64,000 nucleotides of DNA. Source: Annulohypoxylon bovei var. microspora. Lineage: Eukaryota > Ascomycota > Sordariomycetes > Xylariales > Hypoxylaceae. The number at the start of each line of letters is the position of its first letter. The stretch's first letter is position 1. The position numbers and the translations under genes were made by a program. The notes below the pieces were generated by a model that made no database searches, was not told the origin of the DNA, and saw only the letters and a program-made list of their open reading frames with translations. The stretch is from assembly GCA_022836615.1 (NCBI GenBank), contig MU405260.1, positions 62,001-126,000 of the forward strand. Reading direction: 5' to 3'. Below, in pieces: positions 55,132 to 64,000 of the stretch.

Positions 55132-56503
55132 ATGCAGTCCCTCGCACAGCTTCTCTTAGTCTTCGGGCTCGTAGCCCTAGCTTCTTCGTCTCCGGCGGGG
55201 ATTCAAAAACGAGGGGTGTACAAGGTCGAACGAGTAGCGAACCCGAACTACACCGGCCGCAATGGCCCTCGAGCTCTACTGAAGACGCTGCGGAAGTACC
55301 GGATGCCCATACCGGCTTCCGTTGCAAATGCTGTCCAGCAGGATGAGATGATCACGAAGAGGCAGAACCGCAAGAAGGGGAAGGGCCGCAAGGGCAAGGG
55401 TAAGGGAGCTGGTGCCGCAGCCGGTGCCGCCGCTGGTGCCACCGCTGCCGCTACTGGGTCAGCCGCCAACGGAACTGGTCTCGTAACGAACACTCCCGAG
55501 GCCAACGATGTCGAGTACCTCTCGCCCGTGAACATCGGTGGACAGACCCTGAACCTCGACTTCGATTCTGGATCGTCTGATTTATGGGTTTTTAACACGC
55601 AGCTCAGCACCCAGGCAACACAGGGTCACACAGTCTATGATCCAACCCAGTCGAAGTCGTTTGCTCTCATGCAAGGTGCTTCGTTCGAGATCTCTTACGG
55701 TGACGGCTCGGGAGCCGCAGGCAACGTCGGTACCGACACCGTCGACATCGGTGGTGCCACCGTCACCAACCAAGCTGTTGAGTTGGCTACCGCTGTCTCT
55801 TCATCCTTCGTCCAGGACACTGCGAACAACGGTCTGCTCGGTCTTGCGTTCAGCCAGCTTAACACGGTGCAGCCGGCTCAGCAGAAGACATTCTTCGACA
55901 ACGTCAAGTCATCCCTCGCCGAGCCCGTATTCACAGCCGATCTTCGCGCACAGGCAGTAGGTGCTTATGAGTTCGGCCGTGTGGATACGAGCAAGTTCAC
56001 CGGTGCGATGACCTGGGTTCCCGTCAACACGACGGACGGTTTCTGGCAGTTTACCAGCGAGCAGTTCGCCATCGACGGCGGCGCTGCGCAGACTTCCACC
56101 GCCGGAGCTCAGGCAATTGCTGACACCGGTACCACCCTCCTTTTGGCCGATGCCGCAGTAGCAAAGGCATACTATGCGCAAGTCACAGGTGCCGTCGACG
56201 ACGAACAGCAAGGTGGATTCACATTCCCTTGCGACTCGCAGCTACCCGACCTTCAGCTGGACGTCGGCGGTACCATGGCCACTGTTACGGGCACTGATAT
56301 CAACTTTGCCCAAGTGGATAATCAGAGTAAGTTCTTCCATAATCACAATCCCCAGTTCACCCGACTAACAGAAAATAGCTTGCTTCGGTGGTCTACAAGC
56401 TACAACGGCCGGCTTACAGGTTTACGGCGATATCTTTTTTAAGAGCAACTTCATCGCCTTTAACGGTGGTAACAACACCTTGGGTTTCGCGACGCACGCT
56501 TAA
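55132..56503 (+). CDS. Secreted aspartic protease (A1 family, endothiapepsin/aspergillopepsin-like)
   Basis: Pepsin-type acid endopeptidase, exported and self-activated at low pH. Exons 55132-56326 and 56379-56503 (intron 52 bp, GTAAGT ... GACTAAC ... AATAG) give 439 residues; the join is NQ-TCFGGLQATTAG. Residues 1-20 are a signal peptide (MQSLAQLLLVFGLVALASSS), then a propeptide with IQKRG and ITKRQ sites. Catalytic residues: Asp145 in DFDSGSSDLW and Asp331 in ADTGTTLL; the flap is SYGDGSGAAG. The C-terminus (DIFFKSNFIAFNG ... LGFATHA) is complete. Odd feature: between propeptide and enzyme lies RKKGKGRKGKGKGAGAAAG continuing into an Ala/Gly/Thr tract, a basic low-complexity linker not usual in this family. 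ATG 55132 is chosen because it gives the signal peptide; no ATG between 55036 and it gives one. Confidence 0.94.
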
Positions 56504-56762
56504 GCATGCTCGCTTGTAACCATGTGTATACCTATTTCTTGTGAGATACGAGCATCGACTGTATATACGATTTGATATTTCTACGAAGGGCATGAGTCAG
56601 GATACAGTAGACTTGGGAGAATTTACTGAGGACCATGGTACTTGTACATACCCATAAATTTTTAGAGGAACATTAGCAACTGCAACACTACGGCGTTTTG
56701 ATATGTGAAGTGCAACGTAATCGTGAAAGACTATCGCCAACCTTGGAACGAGACCTGAGGCT

Positions 56763-57931
56763 GAGCCTACAGTCAACTAGGGGTAGAAAAAGCTGGTAAG
56801 GGGTAGAAATTGTGGGGCGACCCCAAACTCGACTAGGGGTAGGATTTTTTCTACCTCGGGTCCACTAAAAGCTAAGGTTTAACCACGGTTTAACCGCGTC
56901 TCACCAACTTAAATATTTGCAAAGTAATAACTTTGCGAAATCGTGATATTTTATAATTTTAAAAATATGGTTTAATAGCTTTCAATTCAGTTAAGTTAAT
57001 AAAATTGAATGCACTATAATAGCTTTAATAATCGTTGCATAATACTGGTTTAACGTGGCCCCAGCTCAACCGGGGTTCAACCGGGGCTCAACTGGGGCTC
57101 AGCAGCAGTTCAACAGCGGTTCAACAGCGGTTTAACAACGGTTCAACAACGGTTCAGCAGCGGCTCAGTTTAGGTTTAATAGCTATTAGCTAATATATGA
57201 AATCATTATCGAGGTTATTATATTTTATTTTATTTAATTGTAGGTGTTTTAAAGCTTATATTTATTTATTATGTAAGTAAGTAAGCTTGGCCAATTTTGA
57301 GCTTACCCCGCTATTAGGTAAGCTGAGCTAATTCGGTTCCAGGCTTACCCCGCCATTAAGTAATCGCACCAACTAAACTGTACAATCTTTACATTTGAAT
57401 AACTTTGCGAATATTGCTTTTTATAATTGATAATGCTGATCTAAATGTTCATCTAAGTTAAACGAATCGAATGAATCTAGTTGCACTTTTGTAAACCTAT
57501 TAGTAGACCAGGGCTGAACCGCTGTTGAACCGCTGTTGAACCGCTGTTGAACCGCTGTTGAACCGCTGTTGAGCCCCGGTTGAACCCCAGTTGAGCCCCG
57601 GTTGAGCCCCGGTTGAGCCCCGGTTGAACCTGGGGCCACGTTAAACCAGTATTACGCAACGAAGAATTGAGCTATCACGATGCATCCATTTTTATTTGCT
57701 TCATTAAATTAAAAGCTATTGAACAGTGCTTTTAAAGATATAAAATACCAATATTTCGTAAAGTTATTATTTTGTAAATATTTGTGTTGGTGAGCCGCGG
57801 TTAAACCGCGGGTGAACATGAGCTTTTAGTGGACCCCGGGTAGAAAAACTCCTACCCCTAGTCGAGTTTGGGGTCGCCCCACAATTTCTACCCCTTACCA
57901 GCTTTTTCTACCCCTAGCTGACTGATCCCTC
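56763..57931. mobile_element. Foldback transposon with about 400-bp inverted repeats and 10-bp target duplication (Mutator-like)
   Basis: The target duplication ACCTGAGGCT is at 56753-56762 and 57932-57941. Ends are GAGCCTACAGTCAACTAGGG and, inverted, GAGGGATCAGTCAGCTAGGG. From there the two arms match for about 400 bp (such as GGGTAGAAATTGTGGGGCGA in both), including tandem 10-12-bp repeats GGTTCAACCGGGGCTCAAC / GTTCAACAGCG in each arm (57060-57170 and 57508-57640). The centre is A/T-rich. No transposase. A 9-10-bp duplication with long inverted repeats is typical of Mutator-like non-autonomous elements. Confidence 0.85.
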
Positions 57932-57941
57932 ACCTGAGGCT

Positions 57942-60900
57942 CTAGCGAGACGGTACCTAAGTATCACGTTGAGTAGGTACTTGACTTTCAATCCGTATGC
58001 CAAACCCGACCCACCTATGAAAGCCCCGAGTCTGAAATATGATTGTCTACCATTGCCTACCTAATTTACCTCCCGCGTACTCACCTTCGATCATAGGTAG
58101 TTCATGACATGGTCATTAGATTCCTTTATTCTAGCACAAAGTCCCTAAAACGCACGATAGGTACAGCTCACTTTTAATGAATACCTAGTGTCAAATCTGT
58201 TACTGAAACACCCCCTGACGACGCGGCCTCGCCGCAATGAGGCCGTCATTGGTGCTTTTCGCCTCAAAGCTAGGTAAATAGCCAGGAATTAACCGGTTGG
58301 TCGGTTGGTTGGTTCACAACATTTGCGCCGCTTACTCATGACACATACTTCCATCGCTTATATTTTTGCTACTCCCCCCACATCGAAACAAGATGCACTT
58401 CCTTCTAGATTTTAAAACCAGATCAGCCGCATTGCTTCCTTTCAAGCCAGTATGGACGCCGTCGGCGATAAGAAGCTTATCGGAAACTAATCCTCCCGGA
58501 GGCGCAGGTGTTGTTGGGTCGTCAAGAAGACTATGTGGCCGAGGCCTCATATATTCATGTGAGTGGGTATGAGTTTGTGGTGTAGGATGCTATCTACCTG
58601 CCTACCTAGCTGGACAGTCTCTAGCCACGATTCATTCCCCTCCATGATTCTAAAAGTACGTCGGTATCCTAACTATCCGAGCTGTAAATAGTTACCTTAC
58701 ACATCCACGAATCTTCGGCAAGATCCCCCAACTTAAAATGGACTACCTACATGATCAATAGCTTCTATTGGTCTCTGTTGTAAGATTTCCGTTGGCAACA
58801 TCCTCAGAGCAAAATAAAGCGGTCTTTATCCACCAACCATCTAGTCGGGATTAATTATCTCACATGCACACCGTAAACCACCAACGATTGGCTAACTTAC
58901 TGTACCCAACCATTTTAGAAAATATCGAAGTTACATCGCGAAAGGATAAATTAAGCTGAGTCAGTCCCAGATATTCGCCGAATACTAAGACTGATGCATA
59001 AGGCTGTCCGATTCGTCGTTCGAGAAAAGGGCGCTAGAACGCCCTAGCTACGAGGAAGACGGAGGGCAGACGGAAGCTAACAGCATACTCGGAAAGTTGA
59101 AGCCGCAGACAGTATTTAATTACGTACAGAAAACCACACGGGCAGGCCAGACAGGCGTCAGCTAGTAAGGCTTAAGACCCATTATGCATGCACACGGGCG
59201 TTGCATGAACACCAATTTTATACGTAAATAGGTAGGTATTTATAATTAATTTGATGGATATGGTACGTATGTCCCTTACCTAGGTACCGGTAGGTACGTA
59301 GGTATCAATAAGTTACCTACTAGTTGAACGCATATGTTCTAAGGTTGCTGTGCGGTGGAATTTATAGTATGTTGGACAAGCTCGGTTCTCAAGTGAGAAA
59401 CCGAGTCCTCATCTTGCTTCAAAATGTAACTAGAACGGTTCCCCAAAGATCCAAGTACCTAATTCCCAAGGAATACATCTGCAGAACTTGTTTGCTCGAT
59501 AAGTCTTCCGAAATCGGATAACACCATTGGCTCCCCTTGCGACGCCGATGTATTCATCAGAGATCAGGTACGAAGTGAGCTGACCCCCATATTAACACTC
59601 CATCACCTCTTCCGTCAACGGTCACCCGCATCACGAACGAGACAATACTCCACGATCATGCTTGACCAGCAGTTGACGTAAAAGTTTTACCCACTAACGG
59701 AGGCTAATGCACTGAGCTACGTGGCGAACCTGGTTCTTATGAAAAAGGACCTGCCTACTCTACCTGCTCTACCAACCACATGCGACGGCCGGATGATCTC
59801 ATACCATACTAGGTATCGCTCTCGAGGTCAGCTCGATGCGCTCGAGATCTTAGATTTTAGGGGACCTACCACAGACCTGCACAGGCTAGGCACCATCAAA
59901 CCATTCAGGCGGAAACCCTCCGTAATACGACGAGTACGAGTAACTTGCCTGTTTTGTCTTACGTATAGGTGAGCGACCCGAGCGTAAGTAAAGGTGAAGA
60001 ATACATGGCTCTTTTAGGTACCTGCTTGCGTCTGCCCCATCTGAATATGCAGATGCCCCTCGGTCTACGCTGTGATATCGGCCTTCCACCTTTCCACTAA
60101 TAGATTTCACAGCAAATTCGGAGTATCGGATTTCAAGGCTACCTTATAGGGTAGGTATTGCGAGGCCGTTTTAAGCCATCCCACCATCAACCCGAAAGAA
60201 TTATGTCTTACATGAGATACACCCTCACGTTGCGCCTTTTATGTCGTGTCGTCGTAGCTAGAGAAAGCGTGGGGACTGGTTGGATGCTCAAGAATTAAAT
60301 AACGGTGTTCACTCACCATCCTTCATTAGCGCATATAGACGGATAACTCGGGTGGAGTAGGCTAACCAGGTACCTAGGTGGTGGAAAATGAGGGCATACG
60401 CAGGTTTGAATAATTGCAGATGCAAGACTTCCAAAAATGGAAACCTATGTTCGGCGTTTACACTTGCAAGGAGTAAGCTAAGCCGAGACATCGCCCGTCC
60501 ATGACACCACAGAACTCGTCCCAGACTTACCGCCGAGGCTCTACTATGCTGCCGTGTAGACAAACTCAGGTATGCGATTGTGCCATTGATTATACAGCCA
60601 AGGATCGACCCGGCTCTTCCTTGACTTTAACCAGGTTTCTGAAATTACTACGAGTTATCTGATCCGTTTAAAGTTATCTGATCCGCCTTCTGTGGAGAAA
60701 ACCGTACGTTGGCGTCGTCTTGGGGATCCGTTATAACGGCCCCCCTTAGCTCCCCTCCATTAAAGCGTCCTAGGGCCGAAAAGGAATGTTGCTTCAAGTG
60801 AGCCACATACATCGGTCGCCATTCTCTCGTACCTGTGTTTGTGCTAGTAAATCGTGGGAAGAACCAGTTGCCGTTGTCGGCAAGAATGGAGACAGGTATG

Positions 60901-61146
60901 GAACTATCATGTGCTTGCTGCGCTCTTTTGCCCTTTAGCGTTCTAGGCACTCGGTGTCCTGGTTTTTTCTTAAGGATCTGCGATCAGCATGCTCTGCATC
61001 TTGCACGACACTTAACAAGTCCCTAGGGTCCACCCGTCCGTGAGAAATATGCGAGAAGTCCGTTATTCGGGCGCGTGAAGAACTTGTAGATCAAGCTTGA
61101 AGACCTGATAAACGAATGGGAAACGGTCGCTGCCGTAACGTCAACA
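57942..61146. other. Gene-poor region upstream of the NRPS
   Basis: No convincing gene in 3.2 kb. Open frames such as 59721-59972 (plus) and 60648-60950 (minus) carry no recognisable domain. Simple GGTAGGTA sequence near 59230-59310; GTTATCTGATCCG occurs twice at 60653-60683. The NRPS promoter should lie in the last few hundred bases, with no clear TATA box. Confidence 0.45.
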
Positions 61147-64000
61147 ATGGAACAGAAAGACGCAGACATCTCGTGTGCTAACTCTATTCACACTGACGAA
61201 GGTGTGTCGAGCGGCCATCTGACGACACCGCCGACGGATTTCGAAGAAGACGGCATCACCACAGAACAGCTAGAACAGATATGGAGTTGGAATACTCCAG
61301 TTCCTCCGACCTTGAAGACATGTATGCACGAATTGGTTGCAGAGCAGGCGAACAAGGATCCTAGCCGACCAGCCGTCAGCTCATGGGATGGCGCATTCAC
61401 ATACGGCGACGTGAACTCGAAATCAGATCAATTCGCGGCCCAGCTCATATCGTTAGGTGTTAAGGTAGGATCGGTTGTGCCGTTATGTTTCGAGAAGTCG
61501 AGATGGACCGTTGTGGCCGTGTTGGCCGTCATGAAGTCCGGGGGAACCTTCGCGCTTATGGACCCCAGCCAGCCAGAGGGGAGGTTGCGCACCATCGTCG
61601 AACAAACTGGCGCCTGCACTATCGTAACGTCAAAGCAGCAGGAAAACCTCGGCCTTCGAATTGCGCCCAACGCAAAGCACATCACCCTATCCAGCGAAAA
61701 CTTCAGCAGCTACGATTCTTCGCCGAGCTTACCCTTCGTGCCAGCGAGTACGAATCTCTACATACAATTCACATCGGGTAGCACGGGAAAACCGAAGGGT
61801 TGTGTAGTAACACACGAGAACTTTTCTAGCGGAGCGATACCGCGTGCGGATATAGTCGGATATCGTGCGCATTCCCGGGTTCTCGATTTTGCTTCGTACG
61901 CCTTTGACGTCTGCATCGACTGTATGCTCTGCACGTTGTCGGTCGGGGGCTGTCTATGCATTCCCTCGGACGCCGACCGAGTGAACGACTTAAGCGGCGC
62001 TATACGGAAAATGAACGTCAACATGGCTCACATGACGCCTTCGGTTGCCCGCGTCCTTGATCCCGATATCATACCCTCGCTCGAGGTTCTTGGATTGGGA
62101 GGGGAAGCCATATCTGCAGGCGACGCAGCGGCTTGGAGTCGGAACACCAAAGTCATAAACGCGTACGGTCCTTCAGAGTGTACCGTGGGTTGTGCCGTAA
62201 ACGGCGACGTTGGAGCTGAAAGCCAAAAAACGCATGTCAGCATGGGTAAGGGAGTCGGAGGAACGCTTTGGATTGTCGACCCCTCTAACCACCACAAGCT
62301 TGTGCCCATAGGCACGGTTGGCGAACTTCTAGTAGAAGGGGCCATAGTAGGGCCTGGCTACTTGAATGATCCCGAGAAGACGGATGTGGTATTTATTAAC
62401 GATCCGAAGTGGCTCCTTGCCGGAAGTCCGCAGCACGACGGCCGCAAGGGCCGGCTATACAAGACCGGTGATCTCGTGAGGTATGATCCGGACGGGACAA
62501 TCATCTTCGTCGGCCGAGGCGACCAGCAGGTCAAACTGCGCGGACAGAGGATCGAACTTGCGGAAATCGAATACAACATGCTAGACAAGCTACCCCCGGG
62601 GACTCGCGTCGCTGCCGAGGTCATCAGGCCTGGCGGTCCTGCCGGAGAACCGACCTTAGTCGCGTTCGTTTCCGAACGAGCAGGTCTTGTATCAGAGGCA
62701 GATTCTCTTCTAGGGTCTCTGTCTCCCCAAGTCCTAGACTCTCTCGCAAATATGAACAAGGCCCTCTCAGAACACCTACCCATATACATGGTGCCGGCAG
62801 CATATATCCCGCTACAGGTCATGCCCCTATTAGTATCGGCAAAGACTGATCGCAAACGCCTCCGAGAGCTAGGACATTCGCTAAGCAGAAAAGACATCGC
62901 CAAGTTTACCGCGGCGATGGTTCCTAGAAAAGAGCCGTCGACCCCAGCAGAGAAGAGCTTGGCACAATTATGGAGCCAGGTCCTGGGCCAGGAGGTAGAA
63001 GTCGGTGCCCACGACAACTTCTTCAACTTGGGAGGTGACTCCCTTCGTGCAATGAAGCTTGTTGCTGTAGCGAGAACACAAGACATCGCACTTACGGTCG
63101 CCGATATTTTCGCCAACCCGGTGCTCTCGGATATGGCCCTCGTGGCAAGACCCGGCTCTAGCGAAGCGAATGTTGAGATTCCATCCTTTTCTCTTCTTGG
63201 CGACCAGTGGACCGAAGAATCGGCTCGAAGCGAATGTGCTGCCTTCTGTGAAGTTGATCCAGCAACTATCGAGGATATATACCCGTGCACGCCTTTACAA
63301 GAGGGTCTCATGGCTCTGTCTGCTAAGGTCAGCGAAGCCTATGTCGCACAGCGCGTGGTTGAGCTTGCAGACGAGAAGGCAGTGCAGGACCTTGCGAATG
63401 CCTTCAAGGTAGCATCTAAGGATTGCGCCATCCTCCGGACGAGAATCGTTCAGGTTCCGGGTCAGGGACTCATGCAAGTAGTGGTCCAGGACGACTTTGA
63501 GTGCAAGACGTTATCCGGGGAGAGTCTCAACGATTATCTAGTTCAAGACCGGAGCGACCCAGTTCAACTTGGCAAACCTTTGGTCAGATACGGAGTAGTC
63601 CTCAACGAGAAATCTACAGGAAAGTCACATTTCGTCTTGACAATGCATCATGCTCTCTACGACGGCTGGTCGATGCCTCTGATTGTTGAACGAGTCAACC
63701 GAGCGTACAATAATCTTTCAACTGAGCGACCGGCCGATTTCAAGCACTTTATCAGTTATCTTAGTAACATGGATAGAAAGGAATCGGAATCATTTTGGCG
63801 AGAAAGGCTAGATGGTGCCGATGGAGAGCAATTCCCCACTCTCCCCTATTCCGGCTACCAGCAACAAGCCGACTCCCTATTGGAACACTACGTACATACC
63901 GGAAAGCCCAATAGCGGAATGACGATCGCTACCATTATTCGAGGAGCTTGGGCGCTCTTGGTCTCGAATTACATGGCGTCGAATGATGTCGTGTTTGGTG
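61147..64000 (+). CDS. Nonribosomal peptide synthetase, first module A-T-C (cut by window end)
   Basis: An uninterrupted frame of 951 codons from ATG 61147 to the window edge. The adenylation domain (about 50-570) shows FTSGSTGKPKG at 208-218, FDVCIDCMLCTLSVGG, NAYGPSECTV, LYKTGDLVRYDPDG and GRGDQQVKLRGQRIE. Its last motif is SAKTDRKRL, with the catalytic Lys at about 566. A thiolation domain follows with DNFFNLGGDSL and the phosphopantetheine Ser at 632, then a condensation domain with HHALYDG at 834-840. There is no condensation domain before the first A domain, so this is a loading module: it activates the first monomer and hands it to a second module beyond the window. The monomer cannot be named from sequence alone. 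All motifs are intact and no intron is needed. Expected to be cytosolic and part of a secondary-metabolite cluster to the right. Confidence 0.95.
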   Translation, partial: MEQKDADISCANSIHTDEGVSSGHLTTPPTDFEEDGITTEQLEQIWSWNTPVPPTLKTCMHELVAEQANKDPSRPAVSSWDGAFTYGDVNSKSDQFAAQLISLGVKVGSVVPLCFEKSRWTVVAVLAVMKSGGTFALMDPSQPEGRLRTIVEQTGACTIVTSKQQENLGLRIAPNAKHITLSSENFSSYDSSPSLPFVPASTNLYIQFTSGSTGKPKGCVVTHENFSSGAIPRADIVGYRAHSRVLDFASYAFDVCIDCMLCTLSVGGCLCIPSDADRVNDLSGAIRKMNVNMAHMTPSVARVLDPDIIPSLEVLGLGGEAISAGDAAAWSRNTKVINAYGPSECTVGCAVNGDVGAESQKTHVSMGKGVGGTLWIVDPSNHHKLVPIGTVGELLVEGAIVGPGYLNDPEKTDVVFINDPKWLLAGSPQHDGRKGRLYKTGDLVRYDPDGTIIFVGRGDQQVKLRGQRIELAEIEYNMLDKLPPGTRVAAEVIRPGGPAGEPTLVAFVSERAGLVSEADSLLGSLSPQVLDSLANMNKALSEHLPIYMVPAAYIPLQVMPLLVSAKTDRKRLRELGHSLSRKDIAKFTAAMVPRKEPSTPAEKSLAQLWSQVLGQEVEVGAHDNFFNLGGDSLRAMKLVAVARTQDIALTVADIFANPVLSDMALVARPGSSEANVEIPSFSLLGDQWTEESARSECAAFCEVDPATIEDIYPCTPLQEGLMALSAKVSEAYVAQRVVELADEKAVQDLANAFKVASKDCAILRTRIVQVPGQGLMQVVVQDDFECKTLSGESLNDYLVQDRSDPVQLGKPLVRYGVVLNEKSTGKSHFVLTMHHALYDGWSMPLIVERVNRAYNNLSTERPADFKHFISYLSNMDRKESESFWRERLDGADGEQFPTLPYSGYQQQADSLLEHYVHTGKPNSGMTIATIIRGAWALLVSNYMASNDVVFG

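Noticed and set aside
57421..57659. Repetitive minus-strand frames reading GLNRGSTGAQPG
   Set aside because: Translation of the GTTCAAC-type tandem repeat in the right arm of the foldback element.
60648..60950. 100-residue minus-strand frame
   Set aside because: No recognisable domain, no splice or promoter support, and isolated in a gene-poor region.

Overview
The window looks like nuclear DNA of a filamentous ascomycete (Pezizomycotina). The protein-coding genes have short introns of about 50-110 bp with GTAAGT-like donors, CTAAC/TACTAAC branch points and AG acceptors. The gene set is fungal: a PMC1-type Ca2+ ATPase, a Whi5/Nrm1-type repressor, an ATRIP/UvsD checkpoint protein, a Cds1 CDP-diacylglycerol synthase, a BCS1-like AAA ATPase, an A1 aspartic protease, two proteins of the 'LP(I/L)EIR..IY' family and the start of a nonribosomal peptide synthetase. 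All calls come from reading the sequence; no database search was run.

Layout. 1950-5540 is the Ca2+ pump. 6.1-15.2 kb is a transposon-damaged region. It holds a dead DUR3-like transporter (minus) facing a frameshifted flavin monooxygenase (plus). Inserted there are two copies of one hAT-type MITE (8-bp target duplications), a 929-bp LTR-gag-LTR element (5-bp duplication), a 69-bp solo LTR and a TA-flanked inverted-repeat element. 15.3-21.4 kb is a single unusual locus: a TATA-driven gene for a membrane-anchored, mostly disordered protein, followed by more than 1 kb of stem-loop arrays. In these arrays the loop is conserved and the stem sequences change together; similar stem-loops also occur inside the coding sequence. 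This is the strongest candidate in the window for something undescribed.

23.5-40.7 kb is mostly ordinary genes: glycine-zipper protein, Whi5/Nrm1-like protein, zinc-finger protein, small unknown, annexin, UvsD and Cds1. The exception is the zinc-finger gene, which a 653-bp transposon has split in two; the start codon now available to the downstream part lies in the transposon terminus. 40.7-44.6 kb is gene-poor. 44.6-56.5 kb carries the two LPIEIR-family genes (one with a GC-AG intron), BCS1, a Myb/SANT-like protein and a secreted aspartic protease. 56.8-57.9 kb is a large foldback transposon with a 10-bp target duplication. From 61147 to the right edge runs an uninterrupted NRPS frame (A-T-C), cut by the window end.

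How the genes relate. Most are unlinked housekeeping or accessory genes, as is normal in fungi. Two local groupings may have meaning: the divergent transporter/monooxygenase pair (probably a former catabolic pair, now decayed) and the NRPS, which may begin a secondary-metabolite cluster beyond the window.
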